Positions 50,731 to 58,844 of a stretch of DNA of 64,000 bases are shown here, one piece after another. The first letter of the stretch is position 1; the number at the start of each line of letters is the position of its first letter. The notes beneath the pieces are model-generated. The model worked only from the letters and a program-made list of their open reading frames with translations. It was not told the origin of the DNA and did no database searches. The position numbers were made by a program, and so were the translations under genes. The stretch spans positions 1 to 64,000 of the forward strand of contig JBBRPH010000009.1 of NCBI GenBank assembly GCA_038228295.1, given 5' to 3'. Source of the stretch: JAICKM01 sp038228295. GTDB taxonomy: Bacteria; Chloroflexota; Chloroflexia; QHBQ01; JAICKM01.

Positions 50731-51795
50731 ATGTCCCTGACCTGGCAAGCCGAATTACAGGACAGCATCCGCACTGCGGCCGGGCTGCGCCGCGCTGTGC
50801 CCGGTGTGGCGGCGCCCGACCTGGAAACGGTGCTGGCTGAGTATAAGATGGCAATCCCGCCCTATTACCTGGGCCTGATTGACTGGGCCGACCCCGACGA
50901 CCCCATCCGCCGGCAGGCGCTGGCCGCGCCGGGCGAACTGGTGACGCTGCCCGAAGAGCGCCACGACCCCATTGGTGACGCACGCTGGTCGCCGGTGCCC
51001 CGGCTGACCCATCGCTATCCCGACCGCGTGCTGATCTACCCAACCTATCTCTGCTCGATGTATTGCCGTTTCTGCTTCCGCAAAGAGCGGCTGAACGAGG
51101 CTGAGGCGGGCTGGGCGGCCGATAATTTGGACCCCGCGCTGGCCTATATCGCCGCACACCCGGCGGTGCGCGAAGTGATCCTGACCGGCGGCGATCCGCT
51201 GACGCTGGGCGACGATAAGCTGGCCGACCTGCTGGCGCGCTTGGCGGCAATCCCGCATATCGAAGGCATCCGCATCCACACCCGTGTGCCGGTGACCCTG
51301 CCAATGCGCGTCACGCCCGATCTATGCGCCGCGCTTGACACGCCCAAAATGCTCTGGATCGTCACCCACTTTAACCACCCGCGCGAATTGACCGCGCAGG
51401 CCGTCGCCGCCTGTCGTGCCCTGCACCGCGCCGGAGCACATCTGCTCAATCAGAATGTGCTGCTCAAAGGGGTCAACGACAACGCTGCCACGCTGGCGGA
51501 ACTCTATCGCGGGTTGGTCTATCGGGCGGGTGTAAAGCCCTACTACTTGCACCATTGTGACATGACGCTGGGCGTGGGCCGCTTCCGCACGACAATTGCG
51601 GCGGGCCAGGCAATTATGCGCCAATTGCGCGGTCACATTTCCGGTCTCTGCCTACCGACCTATGTGCTGGACTTGCCCGGTGGGGCGGGCAAGGTACCGC
51701 TCGGCCCGGAGTATATCCGCTCCCATGCCGGCCGGGACTATCGTATCGAGTCGTACACCGGCGAGGTCCACGCCTACCGGGACACCGGCCTGTGA
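50731..51795 (+). CDS. epmB: KamA-family radical SAM aminomutase, probable EF-P lysine 2,3-aminomutase EpmB
   Basis: 354 residues from ATG 50731 (AGGA 9-10 nt upstream). The radical-SAM cluster ligands are Cys108, Cys112 and Cys115 in LCSMYCRFCFRKERL; LTGGDPLTL supplies SAM contacts; DLPGGAGKVPLGPEY near the C-terminus is the PLP-lysine region of the family. Related proteins are lysine 2,3-aminomutases of amino-acid catabolism (KamA) and EpmB, which makes (R)-beta-lysine for EF-P. The next two genes are EpmA and EF-P, so EpmB is the better call. It ends in a GTGA overlap with epmA. Confidence 0.87.
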   Translation: MSLTWQAELQDSIRTAAGLRRAVPGVAAPDLETVLAEYKMAIPPYYLGLIDWADPDDPIRRQALAAPGELVTLPEERHDPIGDARWSPVPRLTHRYPDRVLIYPTYLCSMYCRFCFRKERLNEAEAGWAADNLDPALAYIAAHPAVREVILTGGDPLTLGDDKLADLLARLAAIPHIEGIRIHTRVPVTLPMRVTPDLCAALDTPKMLWIVTHFNHPRELTAQAVAACRALHRAGAHLLNQNVLLKGVNDNAATLAELYRGLVYRAGVKPYYLHHCDMTLGVGRFRTTIAAGQAIMRQLRGHISGLCLPTYVLDLPGGAGKVPLGPEYIRSHAGRDYRIESYTGEVHAYRDTGL

Positions 51796-52853
51796 GCCGT
51801 CGCCCCACTTGGCAACGCATCCACGACGATCCGGCGCTGCTCCCGCGTTACCTGATGCGCGAACGGGTGATCCGCGCGATCCGCGCGTTTTTCTACGCGC
51901 AAGACTTCCACGAGGTCGAAACGCCGCTGCTGGTGCCGGTGCCGAGCATGGAACCGTACCTGGAAGTGTTTGAGACTGAACTGGAAGACGCTTTCGGCGG
52001 GCGGCAGCGGGCGTTTTTGACCAATTCGCCGGAATATGCGATGAAGCGGCTGCTGGTGGCCGGGCTGCCGCGCCTGTTCCAGGTATGCAAAGCATTTCGC
52101 AACCGCGAAGACACCGGGCGTAAGCGTAACCCGGAGTTTACTATGCTGGAGTGGTATCGGGCCGAGGCCGATTACACGGCGATTATGGCCGACTGCGAGG
52201 CGTTGCTGGCCTATCTGTTTACGGCCACCGGGCGGCAGCCGACCGCCGATGGGCGCTTCTTGCTAACGTATCAGGGCACAGAAGTTGATCTAACGCCGCC
52301 GTGGGAACGGCTCACGGTGCAGGCGGCGTTTTTGCGCTATACCGGGCTGGACATCGAGACCGTGCAGGATCTGCCCGCGCTGGAAGCGGCGATGGCGGCG
52401 CGCGGTTACACCGTCGGCGGCTCGCCGTGGGATGAGTTGCTGGGCCAACTGTTCGCCAATGAGGTGGAGCCGCACCTGGGCCTAGATCGCCCGACCATTC
52501 TCTATGATTACCCGCTGCCGATGGCCGGTCTGGCCCGCCGCGCCGGCGATCCCCGCTATGCCGAGCGGTTCGAGTTCTATATCGCGGGCCTGGAATTGGG
52601 CAACGCTTTTTCGGAACTGGCCGATCCCGTCGAGCAAGCTGCCCGCCTAGCCGCTGATCAGGCCGAGCGGGCGCGCTTGGGCCGTAAAGCCTATGTCGTG
52701 GACCCTGATTTCCTTGCCGCCTTGCGTGTAGGGATGCCTCCGGCGGGTGGTATCGCGGTCGGTGTAGATCGCCTGATCATGTTATTTGCCGACGCGGCCT
52801 CGATCCACGATACACTTTGGATGCCCGGCCACGAACTGTTTGGGATCTGGTAG
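51792..52853 (+). CDS. epmA: EF-P beta-lysylation ligase EpmA (PoxA/GenX)
   Basis: 353 residues, the length of EpmA and far shorter than lysyl-tRNA synthetase because the anticodon-binding domain is missing. Class II synthetase landmarks: motif 1 region HEVETPLLVPVPSMEPYLEV, motif 2 FQVCKAFRNREDTG and EFTMLEWYRAEADY, and motif 3 PPAGGIAVGVDRLIML. Attaches beta-lysine to a Lys of EF-P. Starts at GTG 51792 overlapping the stop of epmB. Confidence 0.93.
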   Translation: MSRRPTWQRIHDDPALLPRYLMRERVIRAIRAFFYAQDFHEVETPLLVPVPSMEPYLEVFETELEDAFGGRQRAFLTNSPEYAMKRLLVAGLPRLFQVCKAFRNREDTGRKRNPEFTMLEWYRAEADYTAIMADCEALLAYLFTATGRQPTADGRFLLTYQGTEVDLTPPWERLTVQAAFLRYTGLDIETVQDLPALEAAMAARGYTVGGSPWDELLGQLFANEVEPHLGLDRPTILYDYPLPMAGLARRAGDPRYAERFEFYIAGLELGNAFSELADPVEQAARLAADQAERARLGRKAYVVDPDFLAALRVGMPPAGGIAVGVDRLIMLFADAASIHDTLWMPGHELFGIW

Positions 52854-52864
52854 GCAATGGGCTG

Positions 52865-52878
52865 TACGCATTACGCAT
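52865..52878 (+). repeat. Short heptamer repeat before efp
   Basis: Two exact TACGCAT units (52865-52871, 52872-52878) followed at once by AAGGAG, the ribosome site of efp. Reverse complement matches the GTAATGC-type units at 60770. Confidence 0.55.
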
Positions 52879-52891
52879 AAGGAGAAAGTGA

Positions 52892-53455
52892 ATGGCTAAA
52901 ATCTCAGCAGATCAGTTTAAGCGCGGTATGACGGTGGTGTTTAACGATCAGCCGCACCAACTGATCGAAGTGGAGTTCGTCAATCCAGGCAAAGGGGGGT
53001 CTTTCTATCGCACCTCGCTGAAAAACCTCAAGACGGGGCGCGTGGTGGATTTCACCTTCAAGTCGAATGAGTCGCTGGAGGATTACGAAGTCTACACCCA
53101 CGATATGCAGTATCTGTACAACGACGGCAGCGAGTACCACTTTATGCGCCAGGACACGATGGATCAGTATGGCGTGCCGGGGGACGTGCTGGGCCGCGCT
53201 GCCGAATTCCTGGCGGAAGGCGACACCTACCAGATTGTCATGCACGGCGAGGAAGCGCTGGGCATCCGCCCGCCGAAGCGCGTGGTGCTGCTGGTTACCT
53301 CGGCAGATGCAGTGGTCAAAGGGTCCACCGTTTCCGGCGTGAACAAGAACGTGGAGCTGGAGAACGGAGTCACGGTCTCGGCTCCCGGCTTTATCAAAGA
53401 GGGCGACCGCATTGCCGTCAACCCGGAGAACGGCGAATACATCGAGCGGGTCTAA
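52892..53455 (+). CDS. efp: Translation elongation factor P
   Basis: 187 residues in three domains. N-terminal KOW-like domain with ISADQFKRGMTVVFNDQPHQ, the loop NPGKGGSFYR carrying Lys34, the residue that is beta-lysylated in other bacteria, then the central and C-terminal OB domains ending SAPGFIKEGDRIAVNPENGE. EF-P relieves ribosome stalling at proline runs, which fits a proteome with many Thr/Pro stalks. AAGGAG 7-8 nt upstream. Third gene of the epmB-epmA-efp unit. Confidence 0.96.
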   Translation: MAKISADQFKRGMTVVFNDQPHQLIEVEFVNPGKGGSFYRTSLKNLKTGRVVDFTFKSNESLEDYEVYTHDMQYLYNDGSEYHFMRQDTMDQYGVPGDVLGRAAEFLAEGDTYQIVMHGEEALGIRPPKRVVLLVTSADAVVKGSTVSGVNKNVELENGVTVSAPGFIKEGDRIAVNPENGEYIERV

Positions 53456-53470
53456 CCGTTGCGCGTCGGC

Positions 53471-53511
53471 CCGTTTCGGCCGGTGTGTCTCTGCGACCCC
53501 GGCCGGAACGG
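53471..53511. terminator. Bidirectional hairpin after efp
   Basis: CCGTTTCGGCCGG (53471-53483) pairs with CCGGCCGGAACGG (53499-53511) over 13 bp with one wobble pair, loop 15 nt. It sits between the convergent efp and receiver-protein genes. T-runs are weak on both sides. Confidence 0.55.
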
Positions 53512-53524
53512 CTGGGGTCGTAAC

Positions 53525-53947
53525 TCATGCGCCGGCGGACAAGGCAGCGAAGATGGCGCTTTCGAGATCGTCGAGGCTATAGGGCTTTTCGATGAAGCGG
53601 AAGACCCCGGCAGCAGCAACTTCAGCGAGGTCTGAAGGTAGGCGCGAGCCGGACATAATGATCACCGGCACGTCACCCAGATCGGCCTCGGTCCGCAGGC
53701 TATGCAGCACCTCGATGCCGCCGTGCGGCGGCACTTGCAAATCGAGCAAAATCAGATTGGGGCGTGCGGTGCGTGCGTGATCGAGGGCAACATAGCCGTC
53801 GGCAGCTTCGCGCAAATCGCACGGCAGAATATCGGAGAGGAATTCACGCAGCAGCCCGCGTTGTTCAGGGTTATCCTCCACCAGCAGGAGGACCGGGGGG
53901 GCGCCGGTAGAGAGATTATTCAGGGCCGTTGCTTCCATTAGTGCCAT
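53525..53947 (-). CDS. Stand-alone receiver-domain response regulator
   Basis: 140 residues from ATG 53947. Receiver landmarks: VEDNPEQRGLLREF, phosphoacceptor Asp69 in LLDLQVP, Ser103 in IMSGS, and Lys in EKPYSLDDLE. No output domain. TTG 53962 is a less likely start. A distant promoter at 54184-54211 would give a leader over 200 nt; a nearer one was not seen. Unrelated in sequence to the receiver at 2587 beyond the fold. Confidence 0.82.
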   Translation of the reverse strand: MALMEATALNNLSTGAPPVLLLVEDNPEQRGLLREFLSDILPCDLREAADGYVALDHARTARPNLILLDLQVPPHGGIEVLHSLRTEADLGDVPVIIMSGSRLPSDLAEVAAAGVFRFIEKPYSLDDLESAIFAALSAGA

Positions 53948-54068
53948 AACTAGATCCCCCAAGTCGGAATTAGAACTCTCTGTTGCGGCAGCATCACAAT
54001 AAGGCTCAGGTGCTGTTCATAGCCGCTATAAACTATAGCGCATCGGCGTTACTGTAAGGTTTGGTAAC

Positions 54069-54083
54069 AGCTGCCTAGCAGCT
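54069..54083. other. Small palindrome, possible operator
   Basis: AGCTGC (54069-54074), CTA, GCAGCT (54078-54083), a perfect 6-bp stem in the 312-bp gap 53948-54259. May be a binding site or a weak hairpin. Confidence 0.3.
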
Positions 54084-54124
54084 TTGTTATCATTCTTGTT
54101 CAAGGTTGCACAGGAGTATTATAC

Positions 54125-54175
54125 ATGAATCAGGTGCGGGATCAAGTAGGTGACTCTGTGTTTGTTCAACGTTAG
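54125..54175 (+). CDS. Possible 16-residue peptide or leader ORF
   Basis: ATG 54125 to TAG 54173-54175 encodes 16 residues (MNQVRDQVGDSVFVQR). AGGAG at 54112-54116 is ideally placed, 8 nt before the ATG. It lies 84 bp before the ABC exporter gene on the same strand. Short ORFs with good sites occur by chance, so it is only a candidate leader peptide. Confidence 0.25.
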   Translation: MNQVRDQVGDSVFVQR

Positions 54176-54183
54176 ACATTACC

Positions 54184-54211
54184 ATTATACTCTGATTCAG
54201 GGTAGAGTCAA
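54184..54211 (-). promoter_or_regulatory. Promoter for the receiver gene at 53525
   Basis: On the minus strand TTGACT (54211-54206), 16 bp, TATAAT (54189-54184). Start near 54177. The possible peptide ORF at 54125 lies on the opposite strand of its leader. Confidence 0.55.
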
Positions 54212-54259
54212 GCACCCAGGGGTTATAACGCGGTAAGAGATTAGTAAGGGGCAACAGAC

Positions 54260-56287
54260 ATGGAACACGGCGGATGGTGGTCCTATATACGCTACGATGA
54301 ACAACAAGACAAGCCGGCGATCAACGGGGCGCTGTTGCGGCGGGTGGGCAGCTATGCCGCGCCCTACCGGGGACGCATCCTGATTATGCTCGGCACGATT
54401 GTCGCCATTACGCTGCTGGCGTTGGTGCCGCCGCTGCTGTTTCGCGACCTGATCGATCACGCGCTACCACAGCGTGATGGGGCGCGGCTGAACTGGCTGG
54501 CGCTGGGCATGATCGGCGCGCCGCTGTTGAGCGGGGCGTTCGGCGTGCTGCAACGCTGGCTGGGATCGCAGGTAGGTGAGGGTATTATCAGCGACTTGCG
54601 GACGGGGCTGTTTGCCCATCTGCAACGGATGTCGCTGCGTTTCTTCACCAACACACGCACCGGCGAGCTGATGTCGCGCCTCAACAATGATGTGGTGGGC
54701 GCGCAACGCGCCGTCACCGGCACGATGGTGGACATTGTCTCCAACACGATCAGCCTGGTCGGTGTGCTGGCGATCATGCTGTCGTTGGAATGGCGACTGA
54801 CTTTGCTGGCCGTGGCTTTGCTGCCGCTGTTCATCTTCCCGGCGCGGCGCGTGGGCCGGATGCTGCGCGGCGTGATCCGTCGGCAGATGATCCTCAATGC
54901 CGAAATGAACGCGCTGATGAACGAGACGCTGAACGTCAGCGGGGCGCTGCTGGTCAAACTGTTTGGCCGCGCCGCCGATGAAAACCGCCGCATGACCGAG
55001 CGGGCACAGGGCGTGCGCGATGCAGGGGTGCGCCAGGCGTTGATTTCGCGCTGGTTTTTCCTGGGCCTCAGCCTGGCGAGTGCGGCGGGCACGGCGCTGG
55101 TCTTCTGGGTGGGCGGCCAGTTTGTGCTGAACGGCACCTTCACCATCGGCACGATTGTCGCCTTCAGTTCCTACCTGAGCCAGCTTTACGGCCCGTTGAC
55201 CTCGCTGACTAACTCACGACTGGAATTTGCCACGGCGTTAGTGTCGTTCGAGCGCGTGTTTGAGGTGCTAGACCTGCCGCTGGACATCACCGAGCGGCCC
55301 GACGCGCAGGCGCTGGGGGCGGTGGCCGGAGCGGTGCGCTTCGAGGGGGTATCGTTCCAATACGGTGACGGCGGCGGCATGGCGACTTCCGCCGGCGGGC
55401 TGGCCGAGGTCACGCGCTTCGGCGAAGCAAAGGTAGCACGCAGCCTTTCGGCCGGTGCGGCCGGTGCGGCCGCGTCTGATCCCGCAGGCAAAGTTGCGGA
55501 CGGCCCGGACGCTGTGGCGGATGCGCGCCCGGTGGCCCGCCCGGCACTGCAAGATGTATCGTTCACCGTGGCGCCGGGTCGGCTGGTCGCGCTGGTGGGT
55601 CATAGTGGCGCGGGCAAGACGACGATCACCTACCTGCTGCCGCGCCTCTACGATGTGACGGCGGGCCGCATCCTGGTGGACGGACACGATATCCGCGCCG
55701 TGACGCTCGATAGCCTAACGGCGAATATCGGCATGGTGACGCAGGAGAGCTACCTGTTCCACGACACGATCCGCGCCAACCTGCTCTATGCGCGGCCCGC
55801 CGCGACGCAGGCCGAGATCGAGGCCGCCTGTCGTGCCGCCAATATCCACGACTTTTTAGCCGGACTGCCCGACGGCTACGATACGCTGGTGGGTGAGCGT
55901 GGCTACCGGCTGTCGGGCGGCGAAAAGCAGCGCATTGCCATCGCCCGCGTCATCCTCAAAGACCCGCGCATCCTGGTGCTGGACGAGGCGACCAGCGCGC
56001 TGGACAGCCGCACCGAAGCCCTGATCCAAGAGGCGCTGGAACGGGTGATGCGCGGGCGCACCAGCCTGGTGATCGCCCACCGCCTCAGCACGGTGCTGGC
56101 CGCCGACACGATCCTGGTGCTGGAAGGCGGTTGCCTGGTGGAGCAAGGCACCCACGCCACCCTGCTGGCCCGCAACGGGGTCTACGCCGGCCTCTATCAC
56201 ACCCAGTTTCGGACGGACGATCCATCCGCCAAAGACACCCAGGAGCCTGCCCCATTACCGGACGACGCACGGGTGGCGGTGGGGTAA
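54260..56287 (+). CDS. ABC exporter, fused permease and ATPase (MdlB/MsbA-type)
   Basis: 675 residues. A six-helix transmembrane domain (about 45-340) is followed by the ATPase domain: Walker A LVGHSGAGKTTITYL near 446, Q-loop MVTQESYLFHD, signature YRLSGGEKQRIAIARVI, Walker B ILVLDEATSALD and H-loop VIAHRLSTVLA. A half-transporter that acts as a dimer to export a lipid, peptide or drug. An Ala/Gly-rich insertion of about 55 residues (372-426) separates VRFEGVSFQYGD from PALQDVSFTV, two strands that are normally only a few residues apart. Starts at ATG 54260; no promoter stands out. Confidence 0.88.
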   Translation: MEHGGWWSYIRYDEQQDKPAINGALLRRVGSYAAPYRGRILIMLGTIVAITLLALVPPLLFRDLIDHALPQRDGARLNWLALGMIGAPLLSGAFGVLQRWLGSQVGEGIISDLRTGLFAHLQRMSLRFFTNTRTGELMSRLNNDVVGAQRAVTGTMVDIVSNTISLVGVLAIMLSLEWRLTLLAVALLPLFIFPARRVGRMLRGVIRRQMILNAEMNALMNETLNVSGALLVKLFGRAADENRRMTERAQGVRDAGVRQALISRWFFLGLSLASAAGTALVFWVGGQFVLNGTFTIGTIVAFSSYLSQLYGPLTSLTNSRLEFATALVSFERVFEVLDLPLDITERPDAQALGAVAGAVRFEGVSFQYGDGGGMATSAGGLAEVTRFGEAKVARSLSAGAAGAAASDPAGKVADGPDAVADARPVARPALQDVSFTVAPGRLVALVGHSGAGKTTITYLLPRLYDVTAGRILVDGHDIRAVTLDSLTANIGMVTQESYLFHDTIRANLLYARPAATQAEIEAACRAANIHDFLAGLPDGYDTLVGERGYRLSGGEKQRIAIARVILKDPRILVLDEATSALDSRTEALIQEALERVMRGRTSLVIAHRLSTVLAADTILVLEGGCLVEQGTHATLLARNGVYAGLYHTQFRTDDPSAKDTQEPAPLPDDARVAVG

Positions 56288-56333
56288 AGGGCAGCGGCCG
56301 GCCGCGAACGCGGGGTGGGGTGCTGGGTGCCCA

Positions 56334-56473
56334 CCGCCCTAACCCCCAATCCCCTTCCCTACGGAAGGAAGGGGGAGCGCGACGGACTCCAATCCGATCC
56401 TTACAGATAACAGCTATTTCTGCGTAGACTCCCCCTTCCCTCCGTGGGAAGGGGGTTGGGGGGGTTAGGGCGG
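56334..56473. repeat. Intergenic inverted-repeat element (CCCTAACCCCC family)
   Basis: Arms 56334-56377 and 56429-56473 are close reverse complements (small indels only), each also containing an internal hairpin around ACGG/CCGT. Loop of 51 nt. It fills most of the 292-bp gap 56288-56579. A half-size relative is the hairpin at 57794-57818. Confidence 0.7.
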
Positions 56474-56518
56474 TCAGGCGCGCAAAACTCTGAGCCGCCG
56501 CCAGTGGTGTTGTATCTG

Positions 56519-56548
56519 TGGACAGCCCCGCCGCCCATCGGCTATAAT
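56519..56548 (+). promoter_or_regulatory. Promoter of the EAD1/beta-helix gene
   Basis: TGGACA (56519-56524), an 18-bp spacer and TATAAT (56543-56548). Start near 56555; the ATG at 56580 has AGGAG 6 nt upstream. Confidence 0.65.
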
Positions 56549-56579
56549 GCCCGTAACCCGCCCGCCGCAGGAGACCCCG

Positions 56580-57701
56580 ATGCAACTGACCGGCCCACAA
56601 CTCAAACGCCTAAACCGCATCCTGGCGCACGCCTTCCCCAGCTACCCCGAACTGCAACGCATGGTGCGCTTTAGCCTGGGCGTGCAACTCAACACCCTCG
56701 TCCAGAGCGCCAACATCACACAGGCCGTGTTTGAGTTGGCGGACTGGGCCGACACGCATGATAAGCTGACCGAGCTAATCCGAGGCGCGCAGGAAGAGAA
56801 CTCCGACCATGTGGAGCTACGTGCCTTCGCCGTCGAAGTCGGGGTACTGGCGGCTCCCGTGCCCGCCGGCCCTGCCGCGGTTGCCTCCTCTTACCGCACG
56901 CTGGTGGTAGACCAAATGCACCGAGGCGATTACTCCACCATCAGCGAAGCGATTAGTGCTGCCGCTCCTGGTGATCGAATTAACGTGCGCCCCGGTATTT
57001 ACACCGAAGGATTGGTCATAGACAAGCCACTAGAAATCGTGGGTGAAGGCGACCGCACAGACATCGTGGTGCAGATCAGTGGCGCAAACGTAATCCGGTT
57101 CCAAACAAGTGCCGGACGGGTGCAAAATCTGACCCTGCGGCAAACCGGTAATGGCTGGTACGGTGTGGACATCAGGCAAGGTCACTTGGCGTTGGAAGAA
57201 TGCGACATCCGCAGCGCCGGTTGGTCTTGTGTCGCTATTCATAGAGGCGCGTACCCCCACCTGCGTCGCAACCACATCCACGGCAGCAACCAAGCTAGGG
57301 TCTACATCTACGAGCAGGGGCAGGGGCTGCTGGAAGACAACGACATTACGGCCAATGCCAACGATGGGGTGGCGATCAGGAGCGGGGGCAACCCCACGCT
57401 GCGCCGCAACAGCATTCATAACGGCCAAGCGAGCGGGGTGTCCATTTACGAGCAGGGGCAAGGGTTGCTGGAAGACAATGACATTGCGGCCAATGCCAGG
57501 GCTGGGGTGGCGATCAAGTTCGGCGGCAATCCGACGCTGCGCGGTAATCGCATCCGCAAGAATGGTTACGAGGCCGTCTGGATTTCCGATGGTGGAGCCG
57601 GCACCTTCGAGAACAACGATCTGCGGGATAATGTGCGTGGTGCATGGGACATCGATCCCGCCTGCCTCCCCAACGTCAAGCGATCCGTCAACACGGAGTA
57701 G
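56580..57701 (+). CDS. EAD1-like effector-associated domain fused to a right-handed beta-helix
   Basis: 373 residues from ATG 56580 (AGGAG 6 nt upstream). Residues 1-85, with MQLTGPQLKRLNRILAHAFP, LQRMVRFSLG, and FELADWADTHDKLTELIRGA, match the EAD1 adapter domain described in bacterial conflict systems. Residues about 95-370 are a right-handed beta-helix (DYSTISEAISAAAPGDRINV at its start, then NTIxxN-type coils). A 46-residue unit beginning YEQGQGLLEDND is repeated nearly exactly (57309 and 57447, 138 bp apart). No signal peptide, so cytosolic. EAD1 domains usually recruit an effector to a conflict ATPase encoded elsewhere. Interpretation as an effector is inference. Confidence 0.7.
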   Translation: MQLTGPQLKRLNRILAHAFPSYPELQRMVRFSLGVQLNTLVQSANITQAVFELADWADTHDKLTELIRGAQEENSDHVELRAFAVEVGVLAAPVPAGPAAVASSYRTLVVDQMHRGDYSTISEAISAAAPGDRINVRPGIYTEGLVIDKPLEIVGEGDRTDIVVQISGANVIRFQTSAGRVQNLTLRQTGNGWYGVDIRQGHLALEECDIRSAGWSCVAIHRGAYPHLRRNHIHGSNQARVYIYEQGQGLLEDNDITANANDGVAIRSGGNPTLRRNSIHNGQASGVSIYEQGQGLLEDNDIAANARAGVAIKFGGNPTLRGNRIRKNGYEAVWISDGGAGTFENNDLRDNVRGAWDIDPACLPNVKRSVNTE

Positions 57702-57793
57702 CCCCGCCCAGGCCGCCGAATGCGTCCCAAATACGCGAATGCTGGAGACTACTAGCGGGTTTGGTGGCTCAGCGGCGGCTCCCCTCACCCCAC

Positions 57794-57818
57794 CCCTCTC
57801 CCCCGCAGGGGGAGAGGG
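57794..57818. terminator. Perfect 11-bp hairpin after the beta-helix gene
   Basis: CCCTCTCCCCC (57794-57804), loop GCA, GGGGGAGAGGG (57808-57818). Similar in base pattern to the element at 56334. Probably terminates the gene ending at 57701. Confidence 0.6.
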
Positions 57819-57888
57819 AGCTACACTTTCTCCGCTATTTATCCTGCACTCCACAGCCTCTCGCCTTTAGCACTACGTTTTCCCCACT

Positions 57889-57923
57889 GACCCCCGACCC
57901 CCGACCCCCGATCCCCGATCCCC
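57889..57923 (+). repeat. Heptamer array (GACCCCC/GATCCCC)
   Basis: Five units in exact phase: GACCCCC at 57889, 57896 and 57903; GATCCCC at 57910 and 57917. It lies in the 342-bp gap 57702-58043, which also contains the hairpin above and the promoter at 57958, and no other gene. Confidence 0.75.
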
Positions 57924-57957
57924 CGCAACCCGCCGCCCTGACACCCTCCCCCCAATC

Positions 57958-57966
57958 TGGTATAAT
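57958..57966 (+). promoter_or_regulatory. Extended -10 promoter TGGTATAAT
   Basis: TGG 57958-57960 and TATAAT 57961-57966; start near 57973, leader about 70 nt to the PHP gene at 58044. Confidence 0.65.
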
Positions 57967-58043
57967 TGCGGGTAATGGTTGCCGGGTGGGGGTGAGGGGC
58001 GGGGCGGCGGAGCCCCCGGCGGCGCTGAAAGGATTGTGTCTCT

Positions 58044-58844
58044 GTGCCACAAGGTCTCCCGACCACCGGCCCCGTCGTCTCGGCCGGGCCGCCTAGCCGC
58101 CCGGCGGGCTACAGCAAGGCCGACTTGCATATCCACTCGACGTTTAGCGATGGGATTGACTCGATCCCCAAGATCCTGGAGTTTGTGGAGCATCATACCG
58201 ACCTCGACGTGATCGCGATTGCCGATCATGACGACGTGCGGGGGGCGCACGCGGCGCGAGAACTGGCGGCGCGGCGCAACTATCGCGTGCAGGTGGTGAT
58301 GGGCACCGAAATCACGACACGGCAGGGTCACCTGCTGGCGTTGTTTATCGAGCGCGACTTCCCCATGCTCAAATCGTTGCGTGATTCGGTCGAGGCAGTT
58401 TACGGGGCGGGCGGCATGGTCATCGCCGCGCACCCACTGTCCAAGTTGACCGCCAGCATTCAGGAGAAGGCGCTGCTGGAGGTGCATGGCAGCGCCACCC
58501 CTTTTCACGGCATCGAAGCGTTCAACCCCAGCGTGGCCGGCCGCGTGTCGTACCAGGCAGTGACCGCGCTCAATGCCCGGCTGGGCCTGCCGACGTTCGG
58601 CGGCAGCGATGCCCACGCGCTTTCGATGATCGGGCTAGGCTACACCTATTTCCCCGGCAGCGGCATCCCCGATCTGCTGACGGCGATTGCCGACCGCACG
58701 CTGATCGCCGGGGGCCGCTTCATGACCTTCCGCGATCATGCGATCATCGCCGCGCCTAATATGTGGCGCAGCATGATCGTCTCCCCGGCCTATAAAGTGC
58801 AGCGGGCAGTACGGCGCACGGTCGGGGGGCGATCTAACCCATGA
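58044..58844 (+). CDS. PHP-domain metal-dependent phosphoesterase
   Basis: 266 residues from GTG 58044. PHP motifs in order: ADLHIHSTFSDG (H-x-H) near 28, IAIADHDDVRGAH near 57, an acidic residue in GTEITTRQGHLLALF near 92, and later IAAHPLSK and FGGSDAHALSMIG. Such stand-alone PHP proteins hydrolyse phosphomonoesters or phosphodiesters, for example nucleoside 3',5'-bisphosphates; the substrate here is open. The stop overlaps the next ATG (58841-58844), linking it to the two lipid-glycan genes that follow. Confidence 0.85.
   Translation: MPQGLPTTGPVVSAGPPSRPAGYSKADLHIHSTFSDGIDSIPKILEFVEHHTDLDVIAIADHDDVRGAHAARELAARRNYRVQVVMGTEITTRQGHLLALFIERDFPMLKSLRDSVEAVYGAGGMVIAAHPLSKLTASIQEKALLEVHGSATPFHGIEAFNPSVAGRVSYQAVTALNARLGLPTFGGSDAHALSMIGLGYTYFPGSGIPDLLTAIADRTLIAGGRFMTFRDHAIIAAPNMWRSMIVSPAYKVQRAVRRTVGGRSNP

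Noticed and set aside
57309..57584. Duplicated DNA at 57309 and 57447 as a mobile or slippage repeat
   Set aside because: The 138-bp period equals 46 codons in frame and corresponds to two beta-helix coils, so it is a protein repeat.
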